DNA of 64,000 bases from Paludisphaera mucosa (GCF_029589435.1 NZ_JARRAG010000002.1:2480001-2544000); one strand, 5' to 3'. Numbered from the stretch's first letter, positions 17,645 to 27,302 are shown. Notes: generated from the sequence alone by a model not told the origin. A program made the numbers and translations.

Positions 17645-19339
17645 GTGGCGACTCACACCCTGGCGGGTCAGCCCGCACCCGCCGACATGTTGATTGACGT
17701 GAGCGAGTTGCAGAGGGCCTACCACGAGCGCGTGCCGGACCCGCATGACCCGCGCCAGCGCGTCGCCTTCGGTACCAGCGGCCACCGGGGTACCCCCGGC
17801 GACGGCACGTTCACCGAGGCGCACATCCTCGCCATCACGCAGGCCATCTGCGATTACCGGCAATCCCACGGGATCGAGGGCCCATTGTTCCTGGGGAAAG
17901 ACACCCACGCCCTCTCGGATCCGGCCCAGAGGACGGCGCTCGAGGTTCTGGCGGCCAACGGCGTTGAGACCGTGCTGCAGCGCGACGACGGCGTGACCCC
18001 GACCCCCGTCATCTCCCGCGCGATCCTGGTGCATAATCGACAACAGGGTGCGCGCCGCGCCGACGGGATCGTGGTCACCCCGTCGCAAAACCCGCCGGCA
18101 GACGGCGGGTTCAAGTACAACCCGCCCCACGGCGGGCCCGCCGAGACGGACGTTACCTCCTGGATCCAGGACCGCGCCAACGCCCTCCTTCGGTCGGACA
18201 ACGCCGGGACCAAGCGCGTCTCCTATCTTGGGGCCCTTCGGGCCGCGACGACCCACCCGACCGACCTCGTCCTGCCCTACGTCAATGACCTGTCCTCCGT
18301 GATCGACCTGGACGCGATCCGCTCCGCCGGACTGAAGATCGGCGTCGACCCGCTCGGTGGCGCGGCGGTCCACTACTGGGGGCAGGTCGCCGACCGGTAC
18401 CGCCTGGACATCACCGTCACGAACCAGGCGGTCGACCCGACCTTCCGCTTCATGACGCTGGACCACGACGGCAAGATCCGCATGGACTGCTCCAGCCCCT
18501 ACGCGATGGCCGGCCTGGTCCGGCTCAAGGACCGGTTCGACGTCGCCTTCAGCAACGACCCGGACAGCGACCGCCACGGGATCGTGACCCGGTCGTCCGG
18601 CCTGATGAACCCGAACCACTACCTCGCCGTCGCGGTCCGCTACCTCCTGGGGCACCGACCCGGCTGGCCCGCCGGGGCGGCGGTGGGCAAGACCGTGGTG
18701 AGCGGCTCGATCATCGACCGGGTCGTGTCGGGGTTGCACCGGACGCTCGCCGAGGTGCCGGTCGGCTTCAAGTGGTTCGGGCCGGGCCTCTCCGAAGGCT
18801 CCTACTGCTTCGGCGGCGAGGATAGCGCCGGGGCGAGCTTCCTGCGGCGCGATGGGGCATGGACCACCGACAAGGACGGCCTGATCCTCGGCCTGCTGGC
18901 GGCGGAGATCACCGCGAGGACCGGCAAGGACCCGGGTGAACTCTACCGCGAAATCACCGCCGAGCATGGGTCGCCGCTATACACCCGGATCGACACGCCG
19001 GCGACTCCCGCCGAGAAGGCACGGTTGCAGAACTTATCGGCCGGCGCGGTCAAGGCGACGGAACTGGCCGGCGAGCCGATCGTCGCCCGGCTGACCCGGG
19101 CCCCGGGGAACGGGGCCGCGATCGGCGGCCTCAAGGTCGTCGCCCGGAGTGGCTGGTTCGCGGCGCGGCCATCGGGGACCGAGGACCTCTACAAGCTCTA
19201 CGCCGAGAGCTTCCGCGACCAGGCCCACCTCGAGGCCATCGTCGACGAGGCGCGGCGGATCGTCGACCCCGTGCTGCGGGAGGCGGCCGCGCCCCACGAA
19301 TATCAGCCGGGAACCTGGGGCCCGCCCGCGGCAGCGTAG
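17645..19339 (+). CDS. pgm: Phosphoglucomutase (alpha-D-glucose phosphate-specific)
   Basis: Interconverts glucose 1-phosphate and glucose 6-phosphate, feeding the phosphorylase product into glycolysis. GTG 17645 is chosen because AGGAGG precedes it and [16 protein letters not shown] aligns with the known N-terminus of the E. coli enzyme (MAIHNRAGQP). An ATG at 17597 overlapping the glgX stop would add 16 residues. Motifs: AFGTSGHRG near 40, the phosphoserine loop [11 protein letters not shown] near 145, the Mg2+ loop [10 protein letters not shown] near 305, GGEDSAGAS near 395 and [16 protein letters not shown] near 510. In the serine loop the usual His after Ser is Gln. At 564 residues the length is normal for this type. 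Confidence 0.96.
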   Translation: MATHTLAGQPAPADMLIDVSELQRAYHERVPDPHDPRQRVAFGTSGHRGTPGDGTFTEAHILAITQAICDYRQSHGIEGPLFLGKDTHALSDPAQRTALEVLAANGVETVLQRDDGVTPTPVISRAILVHNRQQGARRADGIVVTPSQNPPADGGFKYNPPHGGPAETDVTSWIQDRANALLRSDNAGTKRVSYLGALRAATTHPTDLVLPYVNDLSSVIDLDAIRSAGLKIGVDPLGGAAVHYWGQVADRYRLDITVTNQAVDPTFRFMTLDHDGKIRMDCSSPYAMAGLVRLKDRFDVAFSNDPDSDRHGIVTRSSGLMNPNHYLAVAVRYLLGHRPGWPAGAAVGKTVVSGSIIDRVVSGLHRTLAEVPVGFKWFGPGLSEGSYCFGGEDSAGASFLRRDGAWTTDKDGLILGLLAAEITARTGKDPGELYREITAEHGSPLYTRIDTPATPAEKARLQNLSAGAVKATELAGEPIVARLTRAPGNGAAIGGLKVVARSGWFAARPSGTEDLYKLYAESFRDQAHLEAIVDEARRIVDPVLREAAAPHEYQPGTWGPPAAA

Positions 19340-19594
19340 AAGGTCGCACCCCCGGGAGGGTGGCTCGACCCGAGCACGACGGGCTGACCCCGGTTGACCG
19401 GCGTCGAGCAGGGGATGTGCCTGATGATGTTTACATGTCCAATCATAAGGCAATCAATGCGCATCTCGTGGCCAGTGACCGGGCGCGAAAAGCGCACCAT
19501 GCGTGGTCGTCGTAACAGTGAACACCCGGCGAAAGGGGACGTTTGCGTGCTGCGAAGGCCCTGATCATGAGTCCCCGGCGAGCTCAGACGGAGT
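19340..19594. other. Convergent intergenic region after pgm
   Basis: This 255-bp gap separates the convergent pgm and kinase genes. A short hairpin-capable stretch, CACCCCCGGGAGGGTG, lies just after the pgm stop near 19348 and could help terminate transcription, but no U-tract follows. I see no other gene or site. Confidence 0.3.
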
Positions 19595-22500
19595 TCAGTC
19601 CGGCGTCGCGCCGCGTCCCGGGCTTTGCGTACCGCCTCTGAGATCCTTGGACGGAATCACCGCTTCCGCCTCGCGGCGCAGCACGTAGGCTTCCAGCCAG
19701 TTGTGCAGGTGCAGCCCGAGCTTCTCTTCGCCAGGGGCCGGCATCCCGTCGCCGTACTGATCGAGCCACGCCTGGGCCTTGCCCAGCCAGCGTCGCGCCT
19801 CCTCGGACTTCCCGAGGCGCTGATCGGCCAGGGCCAGCCACAGCCAGTTGAGCACCGCCGTACCCGCTCTCGAGTCAGCCCGCAGGCTCTGCTCGAAAAA
19901 GAGAACCGACTGTTGGAACTTTCCGGCCCGGTACGCCAGGGCCCCTTGCTCGGTCAGCGACCAGAATTCTCGGGCGAAGTCCTGGAGTTCCTTTTCGGCG
20001 AGGCGGCCGGGCAGCGATGACTCCGCGACGGAATCGGGGGCGAGGGTGCAGGCGCGGGCCACGTGGTAGGCTCGCGGGCCACCCTCCTTGCCGCTCGCCT
20101 GAATCATGTGGGCGCAGGTCCTCGCGTAGCCCTGGAGGTCGCCGGAGAGCAGCAACAGGCCGGCGTACTCGAACCAGAATTCGCCGTCTTCCGTCGGGCC
20201 GCGCGCCAGGGCCCGCGCGTAGTCGGCGGCCGCCCTGTCCCACTCTCGTCGGGCGGCGTGGGCCCGGCCCTGCTCCAGCGGGTTGGCGGCGGACAGCGTC
20301 GCCACGTCCGCCCAGAGTCGGTGCCACTCCTTGCGCTCGGCCTCGGGCAAGGTCGCCAGGGCGGTCGCGTCACGCACGCCGGCCAGAGCAGGATCCGTTT
20401 GCCAGTCGGAGAGCGGCCTCGTGCTCAAGGACGACCAGTCCACCACCCTGCCGATTTCGAGCTGCTCGGCCCTCCGCTCCAGGTTCGCCCGCAGCCAGTC
20501 CAGCGATCGCCTGCGCAGGTCAACTCGCTCCGTTTCACCCAGCGTTCGGGCCCGCGATTCCAGGCTGGCGGCGGCCTGGACTGCGACACAGGCGGCGGCG
20601 TAGCGGCAGGTGAAAAGGTTATCAGCGGTGCCCGCCCTCTTCGGGTCGAGCCTGATAGCTTCCTCGTAGTGCTTGATGGCTTCGTCGTGCCGGCCCTTCG
20701 CCCATAGGGCCAGCCCGAGATTACTGTGCGCCGCGCCCGCCCTCTTCGGGTCGAGCCTGATGGCTTCCTCGTAGTGCTTGATGGCTTCGTCGTGCCGGCC
20801 CTTCGCCCATAGGGCCAGCCCGAGATTAGTGTGCGCCGCGCCCGCCCTCTTCGGGTCGAGCCTGATGGCTTCCTCGTAGTGCTTGATGGCTTCGTCGTGC
20901 CGGCCCTTGTTGCTTAGGACCCAGCCGAGGTTATGGTGGGCGATCGCAAAATTGGGGTCGATCCTCAGCGCTTCCTGCAGATAGCGGATGGCTTCGTCCG
21001 CACGGCCCATGGTACCGAGGCTGACGCCGACGCTGTTGTGGGCCGGGAGGGCCTCGGGCCGCAGGGCCAGCGCCGCACGGAAGAAACCCAGGGCTTCCTC
21101 GTTCCGCCCGGACTCGACCAAGGCCAAGCCCAGCTCGAAGTTGAGCCAGAAGTCCTGCGGACGACGTGCCTGCGCCGCGCCCAGCAGGTGCACCGCATCG
21201 TCCCCCTTCTTGCGCAAGACCCGGCCCAGTGCGGTCGCCAACTGAGGGGACAGATCATCTAGTCCCGTCTCCTGGAAGAGCCTCGTCAACCTGGCACCAT
21301 CCTCCCACAATTCCGGCTGGCGCAAGCGGTCCCGCGACGGGTCGGGGTCTGCCTCTCGGGCCAACGCCAACAGCCAGGCCCGTCGCGCCGGATCCCGGGT
21401 GATGCTGGCCCAGTCATCAAGGGCCGGGACGATCTCCTCGCGCACGGCCGAGTCCCGTACACGCGCCGCCACATCCTGGACGTCTTCCCACTGGCGGCCG
21501 AACGCCTTCGCCCATGTCTTCTCGTACAGCAGCTCAGCCCCGGAGGTCTCGAACTTCCCTTTAATGAGTGTCGCCGCTTGCAACCGGGCCCGGTCCAGAT
21601 CCTCCACGAGCTCCAGGTCGGCCCGCGCCCGGGCCACCCGCCGGCGCAAGTCGTCCGGCCCGGACGGCTCGAGCCGCAGCCTGGCCTGCTCCAGCAGGTG
21701 CCGCGCCTCGCGGAAGTGGAACCCCTGGCGGAGGTTGATGGCCTCAGCCACGGAAGTGCCGATCTCGTCGCGCAACTCCCGGAGGCGCCAGGCCGCTTCC
21801 TCCCGCCGCTCGGCCCGCTGCTGCACGAGCCAGACCCCGCCGCCGCTCGCCAGCCCGACCAGGGCAAGCGCCGTGACCAAGAGCGCCGCCCCTGTCGGGT
21901 TGCGCCGGCCCCAGCGCCATAGCCGCTCTCCCCAGCCCAGGGGCCGGGCCTGGATTGCCCGCCCCTCCCCGAAGCGCTTCAGATCGTCGGCCAGCGCCGC
22001 GGCGCCGGCGTAGCGGCGATCCGGCTCCTTGGAGATGCATTTCAGGCAAATCGTCTCCAGATCGCGCGGCACATTCGTGTTTAACCGTGAGGGGGCCACG
22101 GGCTCGTCATTGACCATCTGCCGCTCCGTCTCGGCCGTCGTCACTCCTCGGAAAGGCGGCCTCCCTGTGAGCATTTCATAAAGGAGGGCGCCGAGCGCGT
22201 AGACGTCCGCGGCGGGCCCGATCGAGCTCGCCTCTCCGAGCACCTGCTCGGGTGCCATGTAGCTCGGGGTCCCGATCCGGGCGCCGCTTAGCGTGAGGGC
22301 CGAGTCTGCGTCGAAATGCCGCGCCAGCCCGAAGTCGGCGACCTTCGGGGTGCCCGATGCGGTGAGCAGGATATTGGCTGGCTTGAGGTCGCGGTGAACG
22401 ATCCCGGCCTGGTGCGCCGCATGCACGGCCTCGGCGAGCGTGGTCACGAGCGCAGCCGCCTGGCGGGCGGGCTGCGGAGTCCCTGCCAGGGAATGAGCCA

Positions 22501-22993
22501 GACTGCCCCCCTCGACGAGCTCCATCGTGAAATAGGGGCATCCGCCGTGGTCTCCCACATCGTAGACATGGACGATGTTCGCGTGGCGCAGGCCGGCCAC
22601 CGCCTCCGCCTCGCGTTGGAACCGGGCCCGCTCGTGGGGCCCGGCGTACGGGCCGGCGAGCATCATCTTGAGGGCGACCGGGCGGTTGAGGCGCAGGTGC
22701 CTGGCCCTATAGACGACCCCCATGCCCCCGCGGCCGAGCACCGCCTCGACGTCATAGCCCGGAATTCGCAGCGACTCGGCGCTCGCATGCCAGGGAGCGG
22801 AGGGCTCGGCGTCGGGGTCGGGATCCGACGCCGGAAACAGCGCGTCGAGCTCCCCCTTGAGGATGCGCATCTGCTGCCAGCGCCGACGGACCTCCGGCAG
22901 CAGCTCAGGGCAGGCGCCGCAGGCCTCTTCCGGCGTACACCCGGAGTCCGCGATCTCGTCGAGCAGTTCTTGCACCCGCGATTCTGCGGACAT
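19595..22993 (-). CDS. Membrane Ser/Thr protein kinase with C-terminal TPR region
   Basis: The start MSAESRVQELLDEI at 22993 has GGGGAG 7 nt upstream; a longer frame reaches 23065. Layout of the ~1,132-residue product: a helical N-terminal segment with EEACGACPELLPEVRRRW; a Hanks-type kinase domain (~80-350) with LGRGGMGVVYRA, VALK (K109), VHRDLKPANILL, VADFGLA and GTPSYMAPEQ; one transmembrane helix (ALLVTALALVGLASGGGVWLV, ~385-405); then a long TPR-rich sensor part. Three TPR units are nearly identical in DNA. The kinase catalytic residues are intact. It follows the ECF sigma gene on the same strand, a pairing common in planctomycetes, suggesting kinase control of that sigma factor. The extracytoplasmic side would carry the TPR part. 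Confidence 0.92.
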   Translation of the reverse strand: MSAESRVQELLDEIADSGCTPEEACGACPELLPEVRRRWQQMRILKGELDALFPASDPDPDAEPSAPWHASAESLRIPGYDVEAVLGRGGMGVVYRARHLRLNRPVALKMMLAGPYAGPHERARFQREAEAVAGLRHANIVHVYDVGDHGGCPYFTMELVEGGSLAHSLAGTPQPARQAAALVTTLAEAVHAAHQAGIVHRDLKPANILLTASGTPKVADFGLARHFDADSALTLSGARIGTPSYMAPEQVLGEASSIGPAADVYALGALLYEMLTGRPPFRGVTTAETERQMVNDEPVAPSRLNTNVPRDLETICLKCISKEPDRRYAGAAALADDLKRFGEGRAIQARPLGWGERLWRWGRRNPTGAALLVTALALVGLASGGGVWLVQQRAERREEAAWRLRELRDEIGTSVAEAINLRQGFHFREARHLLEQARLRLEPSGPDDLRRRVARARADLELVEDLDRARLQAATLIKGKFETSGAELLYEKTWAKAFGRQWEDVQDVAARVRDSAVREEIVPALDDWASITRDPARRAWLLALAREADPDPSRDRLRQPELWEDGARLTRLFQETGLDDLSPQLATALGRVLRKKGDDAVHLLGAAQARRPQDFWLNFELGLALVESGRNEEALGFFRAALALRPEALPAHNSVGVSLGTMGRADEAIRYLQEALRIDPNFAIAHHNLGWVLSNKGRHDEAIKHYEEAIRLDPKRAGAAHTNLGLALWAKGRHDEAIKHYEEAIRLDPKRAGAAHSNLGLALWAKGRHDEAIKHYEEAIRLDPKRAGTADNLFTCRYAAACVAVQAAASLESRARTLGETERVDLRRRSLDWLRANLERRAEQLEIGRVVDWSSLSTRPLSDWQTDPALAGVRDATALATLPEAERKEWHRLWADVATLSAANPLEQGRAHAARREWDRAAADYARALARGPTEDGEFWFEYAGLLLLSGDLQGYARTCAHMIQASGKEGGPRAYHVARACTLAPDSVAESSLPGRLAEKELQDFAREFWSLTEQGALAYRAGKFQQSVLFFEQSLRADSRAGTAVLNWLWLALADQRLGKSEEARRWLGKAQAWLDQYGDGMPAPGEEKLGLHLHNWLEAYVLRREAEAVIPSKDLRGGTQSPGRGATPD
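20631..20908 (-). repeat. 105-bp tandem repeats encoding TPR units
   Basis: The sequence CCCGCCCTCTTCGGGTCGAG recurs with a spacing of 105 bp (starting at 20631, 20736 and 20841), and the DNA between is nearly identical; only a few positions differ, such as TGATAGC against TGATGGC. Each unit encodes the 35 residues GRHDEAIKHYEEAIRLDPKR plus AGAAHxNLGLALWAK. The low divergence points to recent unequal recombination. The neighbouring upstream TPR units are clearly more diverged. Confidence 0.92.
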
Positions 22994-23065
22994 GTCCGGG
23001 CTCCCCGAGGCTGCTGCGTGCCGGGACACCGGCACCCGGAAGACCCACGTCCTGCCGGAGGGCAC

Positions 23066-23683
23066 CTAGATCGCGTCCGGGGGATCCTCGCCCGGGCGGA
23101 GGTCGGCCAGTTGCTCGGCCAAAAGCCGCAAGCCGCGGTTCAACCGCCGCTTCACCGTGACCGCCGCGACGCCGAGCAACTGGGCGGCCTCCGCCTGCGT
23201 CATCCCCTGGATGCGCACCAGGTCGAAGACTTCCCGCTCGTCGGCCGGGAGCTGGTCGATCGCCCGGAGCATGCGGAGTCCGGCCGGGGTGAGCCCGGAG
23301 ACGCTGCTGGCAGGCGCCGGCACGCCCCCCTCGTCCAGCGCCGCGACGGTCGGCTGATGATCTAAGCGTCGGGCCAGGTCATTGAGCTCCCAGCGGATGT
23401 GCTGATTGGCCAGCGCGAACAGTTGACGCACGGTCTGGGGCCGGGCCTCGCGCAAGGACTTGAGCAGCCGTTCCGCCACGGCGCCGAGCAACTCGTCGGC
23501 ATCCAGGTTCGACGGCGGCCGCGTCAGGCGCGGGTAACTCCGGTGCAGCATCGTGCTGCAGAGCAGGTGCAGGCGGCGGACGGCCCGATCGAGCAGGGCC
23601 CGGACGACCGGCTCGGCGGGCGAATCTTCGCCCAGCTCGTCCAGGTAGCGCTGGACCACCACGGTGGTGTTCTCTTCGCTCAT
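23066..23683 (-). CDS. ECF-type RNA polymerase sigma factor
   Basis: From ATG 23683 (MSEENTTVVVQRYLDEL) the product is 205 residues; an in-frame start at 23719 would add 12. Region 2 is seen around HLLCSTMLHRSYPRLTRP and the region after it (LDADELLGAVAERLLKSL). Region 4 reads LPADEREVFDLVRIQGMTQAEAAQLLGVAAVTVKRRLNRGLRLL, a clear helix-turn-helix. This form, with YLDEL..DSPAEPVVRALLDR at the N-terminus and a preference for a kinase neighbour, matches the planctomycete ECF group I know from kinase-linked loci. The downstream kinase gene begins 72 bp after the stop. No anti-sigma gene is present. A frameshifted relative lies at 10290-10877. Confidence 0.9.
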   Translation of the reverse strand: MSEENTTVVVQRYLDELGEDSPAEPVVRALLDRAVRRLHLLCSTMLHRSYPRLTRPPSNLDADELLGAVAERLLKSLREARPQTVRQLFALANQHIRWELNDLARRLDHQPTVAALDEGGVPAPASSVSGLTPAGLRMLRAIDQLPADEREVFDLVRIQGMTQAEAAQLLGVAAVTVKRRLNRGLRLLAEQLADLRPGEDPPDAI

Positions 23684-23722
23684 GGGGCAAGCCCTCGGCA
23701 GGCGCGATGTCGGTCTCATGCG

Positions 23723-23822
23723 AATTCTACTTCAGCAGGGTGTGCCCCCGCCACGCTCAGTATGACGGCGGGCAGAGATGAGATCGAGTCGGCACCAACG
23801 GCCGGAACGGTGTCTTTGAATA
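23723..23822. repeat. Upstream region duplicated at 28840-28940
   Basis: AATTCTACTTCAGCAGGGTG at 23723 recurs as AATTCCACTTCAGCAGGGTG at 28840, and the match continues through GTGC(C/G)CCCGCC(A/G)CGCTCAG. Beyond that it fades but can be followed to a shared GGTGTC at about 100 bp. Here the repeat lies between the divergent sigma gene and the cupin gene, so it probably contains promoter elements. The second copy lies in front of a truncated FMN reductase gene. Confidence 0.75.
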
Positions 23823-23924
23823 CCGTTCCGGCACCCCCTCCGGATTGCGGTCGTTGCGGTGGGGCGGTGTGTGCCATGTGTCTGCACCGGAGGCATCCGG
23901 ACGGCATGACGACGGGAGGCGAAG

Positions 23925-24407
23925 ATGGACGGACCGAGGATCGCGGTGGAGCCGGGCGAGGGCCGTTCGGTCTGGCTCGGCGGCATGGGAGTCGTGTTCA
24001 AGGTCTCCGGGGCGGACACCGGCGGGGCCTTCGCCGTCGTGGAACACCCTATCGAGCCGGGGCGGCTCGTGCTGCCCCATGTCCACCTCCACGAGGACGA
24101 ATACTCCTACGTCCTGGAGGGGACGATCGGCGCGCGGGTCGGAGACCGGGAGGTCGTCGCGGGGCCGGGCAGCTACCTGATCAAGCCCCGCGGACTGATG
24201 CACACGTTCTGGAACGCCGGCCCCGGCCCGGCGCGGCTGCTGGAAGTCATCTCCCCGGCCGGCTTCGAGGTTTACTTCACCGAGCTCGCCGAGGCCGGGG
24301 ACCCGGACCGGAGGCAGGAGCTGGCGACAAAATACGGCGTAGCCTACTCCGCCGACTGGGTCGCCGAGCTGACCTCCAGGTACAACCTGAAGTTACTCGG
24401 CCACTGA
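23925..24407 (+). CDS. Cupin-domain protein
   Basis: A 160-residue single-cupin protein. The first cupin motif is LPHVHLHEDEYSYVLEG (~45-62), giving His, His and Glu metal ligands, and the second is SYLIKPRGLMHTFWNAG (~85-102) with the last His. Such proteins range from dioxygenases to binding proteins; the arrangement is closest to quercetin-dioxygenase-like cupins without assigned substrate. The C-terminal 50 residues form a helical tail (DPDRRQELATKYGVAYSADW). The FMN reductase gene begins 28 bp downstream on the same strand, so the two are likely co-transcribed, and both lie behind the duplicated promoter-like segment. Confidence 0.88.
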   Translation: MDGPRIAVEPGEGRSVWLGGMGVVFKVSGADTGGAFAVVEHPIEPGRLVLPHVHLHEDEYSYVLEGTIGARVGDREVVAGPGSYLIKPRGLMHTFWNAGPGPARLLEVISPAGFEVYFTELAEAGDPDRRQELATKYGVAYSADWVAELTSRYNLKLLGH

Positions 24408-24435
24408 CTGAGACTGATGAAGGGGGACAGGAACG

Positions 24436-25011
24436 ATGACACCGCGCATCCTGGCTTTCGCCGGCAGCCTCCGCAGGGAGTCCTTCAACAAGAAGCTCGT
24501 GCGCATCGCCGCGAACGCGGCCCGGGATGCCGGCGCCGAGGTCGCGCTGATCGACCTCGAGGACTACCCGCTACCGCTTTTCGACCAGGACCTCGAAGCC
24601 GAACAGGGGATGCCGGGGAACGGCGCGAAGCTCAAGCAGATCTTCATCGACCATGATGGCCTGCTGGTCGCCTCGCCCGAATACAACACCTCGATCACCG
24701 CAGACCTCAAGAACGCCATCGACTGGGTGTCGCGACCGGCTCCGTGCGAGCCGCCGCTGGCGGCCTTCCGGGGCAAGGTCGCCGCCCTGATGAGCGCCTC
24801 GCCGGGTGCCCTCGGGGGCCTGCGCGGGCTCGTGCACCTGCGGTCGATCCTCGGCAACATCGGCGTCGTCGTCCTGCCGGACCAGATCGCCGTGGCCAGG
24901 GCCCACGAGGCGTTCCGCGCCAACGGTTCTCTGACGGACCCCAAGCAGCAGGAGGGCATCGATACGCTCGGCAGGACGCTCGCCTCGTTCCTGATGAAAA
25001 TCAAGGCGTAG
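24436..25011 (+). CDS. NADPH-dependent FMN reductase (flavodoxin fold)
   Basis: A 191-residue protein starting MTPRILAFAGSLRRESFNKKL; the GS-x-R-x2-S-x-N motif binds the FMN phosphate. SPEYNTSITADLKNAIDWVSR near residue 80 is the second signature, and MSASPGALGGLRG near 115 the flavin-facing loop. These define the NADPH-dependent FMN reductase (ArsH/ChrR/AzoR-like) family, which reduces quinones, chromate or azo compounds. The gene sits between a cupin and a di-haem cytochrome, suggesting a redox or detoxification unit. A truncated copy of the first ~16 codons is at 28981. Confidence 0.93.
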   Translation: MTPRILAFAGSLRRESFNKKLVRIAANAARDAGAEVALIDLEDYPLPLFDQDLEAEQGMPGNGAKLKQIFIDHDGLLVASPEYNTSITADLKNAIDWVSRPAPCEPPLAAFRGKVAALMSASPGALGGLRGLVHLRSILGNIGVVVLPDQIAVARAHEAFRANGSLTDPKQQEGIDTLGRTLASFLMKIKA

Positions 25012-25138
25012 GGGTGAGTCGTGGCTGAATCGGCATTTCAGCCGCCCCGGCGCCGCCTCGGTGCAAGGGCCCCGTCGATCGATCCCAAACATCGAGCCCG
25101 GACGCCCCTTTGAGCTGTGACACGAAGGAGATCCAATC

Positions 25139-26533
25139 ATGAAGGTCATCGGAGCAGGCGGATGGATCGCTTCTCTCATGGTAGCCGTCGCCTCCACGGC
25201 GGTACGAGGCCAGCAGCCCGGCGCGACGGAGACGAGCTACCTGCCCGTCGCGGTCCGAGAATCCCCCCGAACCATCCAGTTGCGAATGGAGGCCGAGAAG
25301 CCGGCGGTCATGCGCCGCCAATTGGACCTCCTCCGCGATCGCTATGACCTGGAGGACCGGCCGGCGGCCGGCGTCACCATGTCCCGCGGCAAGCCGGTCC
25401 AGGGGGGCGTGCGGGTTAGACTGGCGGCAGGCACCACCTGGGACGCGCTCGTCGCGATGACTCCCGAGGAGATTCGTGACAAGGACCTTCTCCCGAGAGG
25501 CTTCTTGCCCCTGCCACACCCGAACCACCCGGAAGGGGGGATGGTCTTCCCTCGGTTCCACGTCGTCGAGATCAAGCGGCAGGAGGGCCGCGACCTCACC
25601 CGTTACGACCTGGATTTCGACCTGCCGGACCACTTCCTCCCCGAGTTCCCCGCACCCATCTATCTGACGACTCGGTCCGACCTCGGCGACGTCTCGCGGG
25701 GCAAGCTCGTCACGCTGGAGAACTACTTCGAGCTCTTCGACGGCGTCCTCAACCCCAAGCAGCTCGAGGGGCTGAGGCTGCTCGTCACCCCGTTCCCGCA
25801 GCAGCAGTTCAACGCGACCGAAGACCGACGCTCCGCCCAGCCGAGCCGGGGGGTCACCTGCTTCGACTGCCACGCCAACGGGCACTCGAATGGGGCGACG
25901 CACCTCGCCCCCGACGTGCGCCCCCAGTCCCATCGGCACAGGATCGACACCCCGACGCTGCGGGGCGTCCACATCGAACGCCTCTTCGGATCACAGCGGG
26001 CCCTGCGTAGCATCGAGGACTTCACCGAATTCGAGCAGGGCGGGGCCTATTTCGACGGGGATCATGTGATCGCCGCCAAGAAGGGTGTGAACCACCTCGA
26101 CCGCTCCACGCAGGTCTCGTTCATGTCCGAGTTCCAGGAGCTACTCGACTTTCCGCCGGCCCCGAAGCTCGGGATCGACGGCAAGCTCGACCCGCGTAAG
26201 GCCACGCCCGAGGAGATGCGCGGGCAGGAGATCTTCTTCGGGAAGGCGAACTGTGCGAGCTGCCATTCCCCGCCCTATTACACCGACAACCTCATGCACA
26301 ACCTGAAGACGGAGAGATTCTTCGAGTCGCGAGTGATCAACAACCACACCGCCGTCGGCGACGGGCCGATCAAGACCTTCCCTCTGCGCGGGATCAAGGA
26401 CACGCCGCCGTACCTGCACGACGGCCGGCTGCTGACGCTGGAAGACACGGTCGAGTTCTTCAACCTGATCCTCGAGCTCAAGCTCAACGATCGGGAGAAG
26501 CGCGACCTCGTCGCCTTCATGCGGCAGCTCTGA
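25139..26533 (+). CDS. Exported di-haem cytochrome c (MauG/peroxidase-related)
   Basis: A 464-residue protein with a signal peptide (IASLMVAVASTAVRG, cleavage near 22) and two CxxCH haem sites: CFDCHANGHS near 241 and CASCHSPPYY near 377. The order resembles di-haem cytochrome c peroxidase/MauG-like proteins often annotated as cytochrome B6. TFPLRGIKDTPPYLHDGRLLTLEDTVEFFN is the typical C-terminal signature. It would act in the periplasm. AGGAGATCCAATC precedes ATG 25139. The gene lies 127 bp downstream of the FMN reductase on the same strand. A decayed copy of the first ~70 codons exists at 11052. Confidence 0.9.
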   Translation: MKVIGAGGWIASLMVAVASTAVRGQQPGATETSYLPVAVRESPRTIQLRMEAEKPAVMRRQLDLLRDRYDLEDRPAAGVTMSRGKPVQGGVRVRLAAGTTWDALVAMTPEEIRDKDLLPRGFLPLPHPNHPEGGMVFPRFHVVEIKRQEGRDLTRYDLDFDLPDHFLPEFPAPIYLTTRSDLGDVSRGKLVTLENYFELFDGVLNPKQLEGLRLLVTPFPQQQFNATEDRRSAQPSRGVTCFDCHANGHSNGATHLAPDVRPQSHRHRIDTPTLRGVHIERLFGSQRALRSIEDFTEFEQGGAYFDGDHVIAAKKGVNHLDRSTQVSFMSEFQELLDFPPAPKLGIDGKLDPRKATPEEMRGQEIFFGKANCASCHSPPYYTDNLMHNLKTERFFESRVINNHTAVGDGPIKTFPLRGIKDTPPYLHDGRLLTLEDTVEFFNLILELKLNDREKRDLVAFMRQL

Positions 26534-26663
26534 GGCCGGCGGATCGGCGCTTACGGTCAGAGCCATCCAGGAGGGCATCGTCCACGTCCCGCACTGTGTC
26601 ATGGTCCTGCCGGAGCACGTGACGCGTTCGTCTTTGGAATCACCATTTTTTCGGAGTCGAATC

Positions 26664-27302
26664 ATGGCTGAAGTCATCGCGGGGATCCGGATCCCCGACA
26701 GCAAGCTGGCCCGGGAAGCGACCGATCTCGTGCGTGAGCACGGCAGCCCACTGCTCGTCGCCCACTCCCTGAGGGTCTACCTGTTCGGGGAAATCCAGGG
26801 CCGCCACCGGGGCTGGTCGATCGATCACGAGCTGTTCTACGTCGGGGCCATGTTCCACGACCTGGGGTTGACCGCGAGGTATCGCAGCCCCGACCACCGG
26901 TTCGAGGTCGACGGGGCGAATGCAGCCCGGGACTTTCTGCGAGCCAACGGCATCGATGAGGGATCGGCCGGAATCGTGTGGGACGCCATCGCCCTCCACA
27001 CGACGCCGGAGATCCCCTGGCACAAGCGGCCGGAGATCGCACTCATGAACGGCGGGACCGCGGCGGACGTCGTCGGCCGTGGGCTCGACGAGATTTCGGC
27101 CGGCGACCGCGAGGCCGTCCTCGCCGCTTACCCGCGGGTCGACTTTGCGTGCGGAATCACTCGCACCTTCGTGGACGGCCTCGCGGACCGGCCCGCGACC
27201 GCATTCGGGACATTCAACGCCGACCTGCTGGAGCGGAACCTACCCGGCTACCACCGGCCGAACTTCTGCGACCTGATCGCCGCCAACCCGCTGGGAGGTT
27301 GA
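26664..27302 (+). CDS. HD-domain hydrolase, cyanamide-hydratase-like, copy 1
   Basis: A 212-residue protein of the HD phosphohydrolase fold. Metal ligands visible: HSLRVYLFG near residue 33 (first His), FHDLGL near 70 (the HD pair) and ALHTTPEIPW near 112. The combination RFEVDGANAARDFL with HTTPEIPWHKRPEIAL is that of cyanamide-hydratase-like HD proteins, which hydrate cyanamide or isonitriles; the actual substrate is unknown. ATG 26664 is chosen because a second copy starts at the same point (MSEMIAGIRIPDSKLA against MAEVIAGIRIPDSKLA). The two copies have the same length and lie 98 bp apart. Confidence 0.88.
   Translation: MAEVIAGIRIPDSKLAREATDLVREHGSPLLVAHSLRVYLFGEIQGRHRGWSIDHELFYVGAMFHDLGLTARYRSPDHRFEVDGANAARDFLRANGIDEGSAGIVWDAIALHTTPEIPWHKRPEIALMNGGTAADVVGRGLDEISAGDREAVLAAYPRVDFACGITRTFVDGLADRPATAFGTFNADLLERNLPGYHRPNFCDLIAANPLGG

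Noticed and set aside
19348-19363. Rho-independent terminator after pgm
   Set aside because: A short GC stem is present but no T-tract follows, so it was noted only in the intergenic entry.
20631-20908. Tandem repeats as a possible CRISPR array
   Set aside because: The 105-bp units are contiguous, have no spacers and encode TPR motifs in frame.
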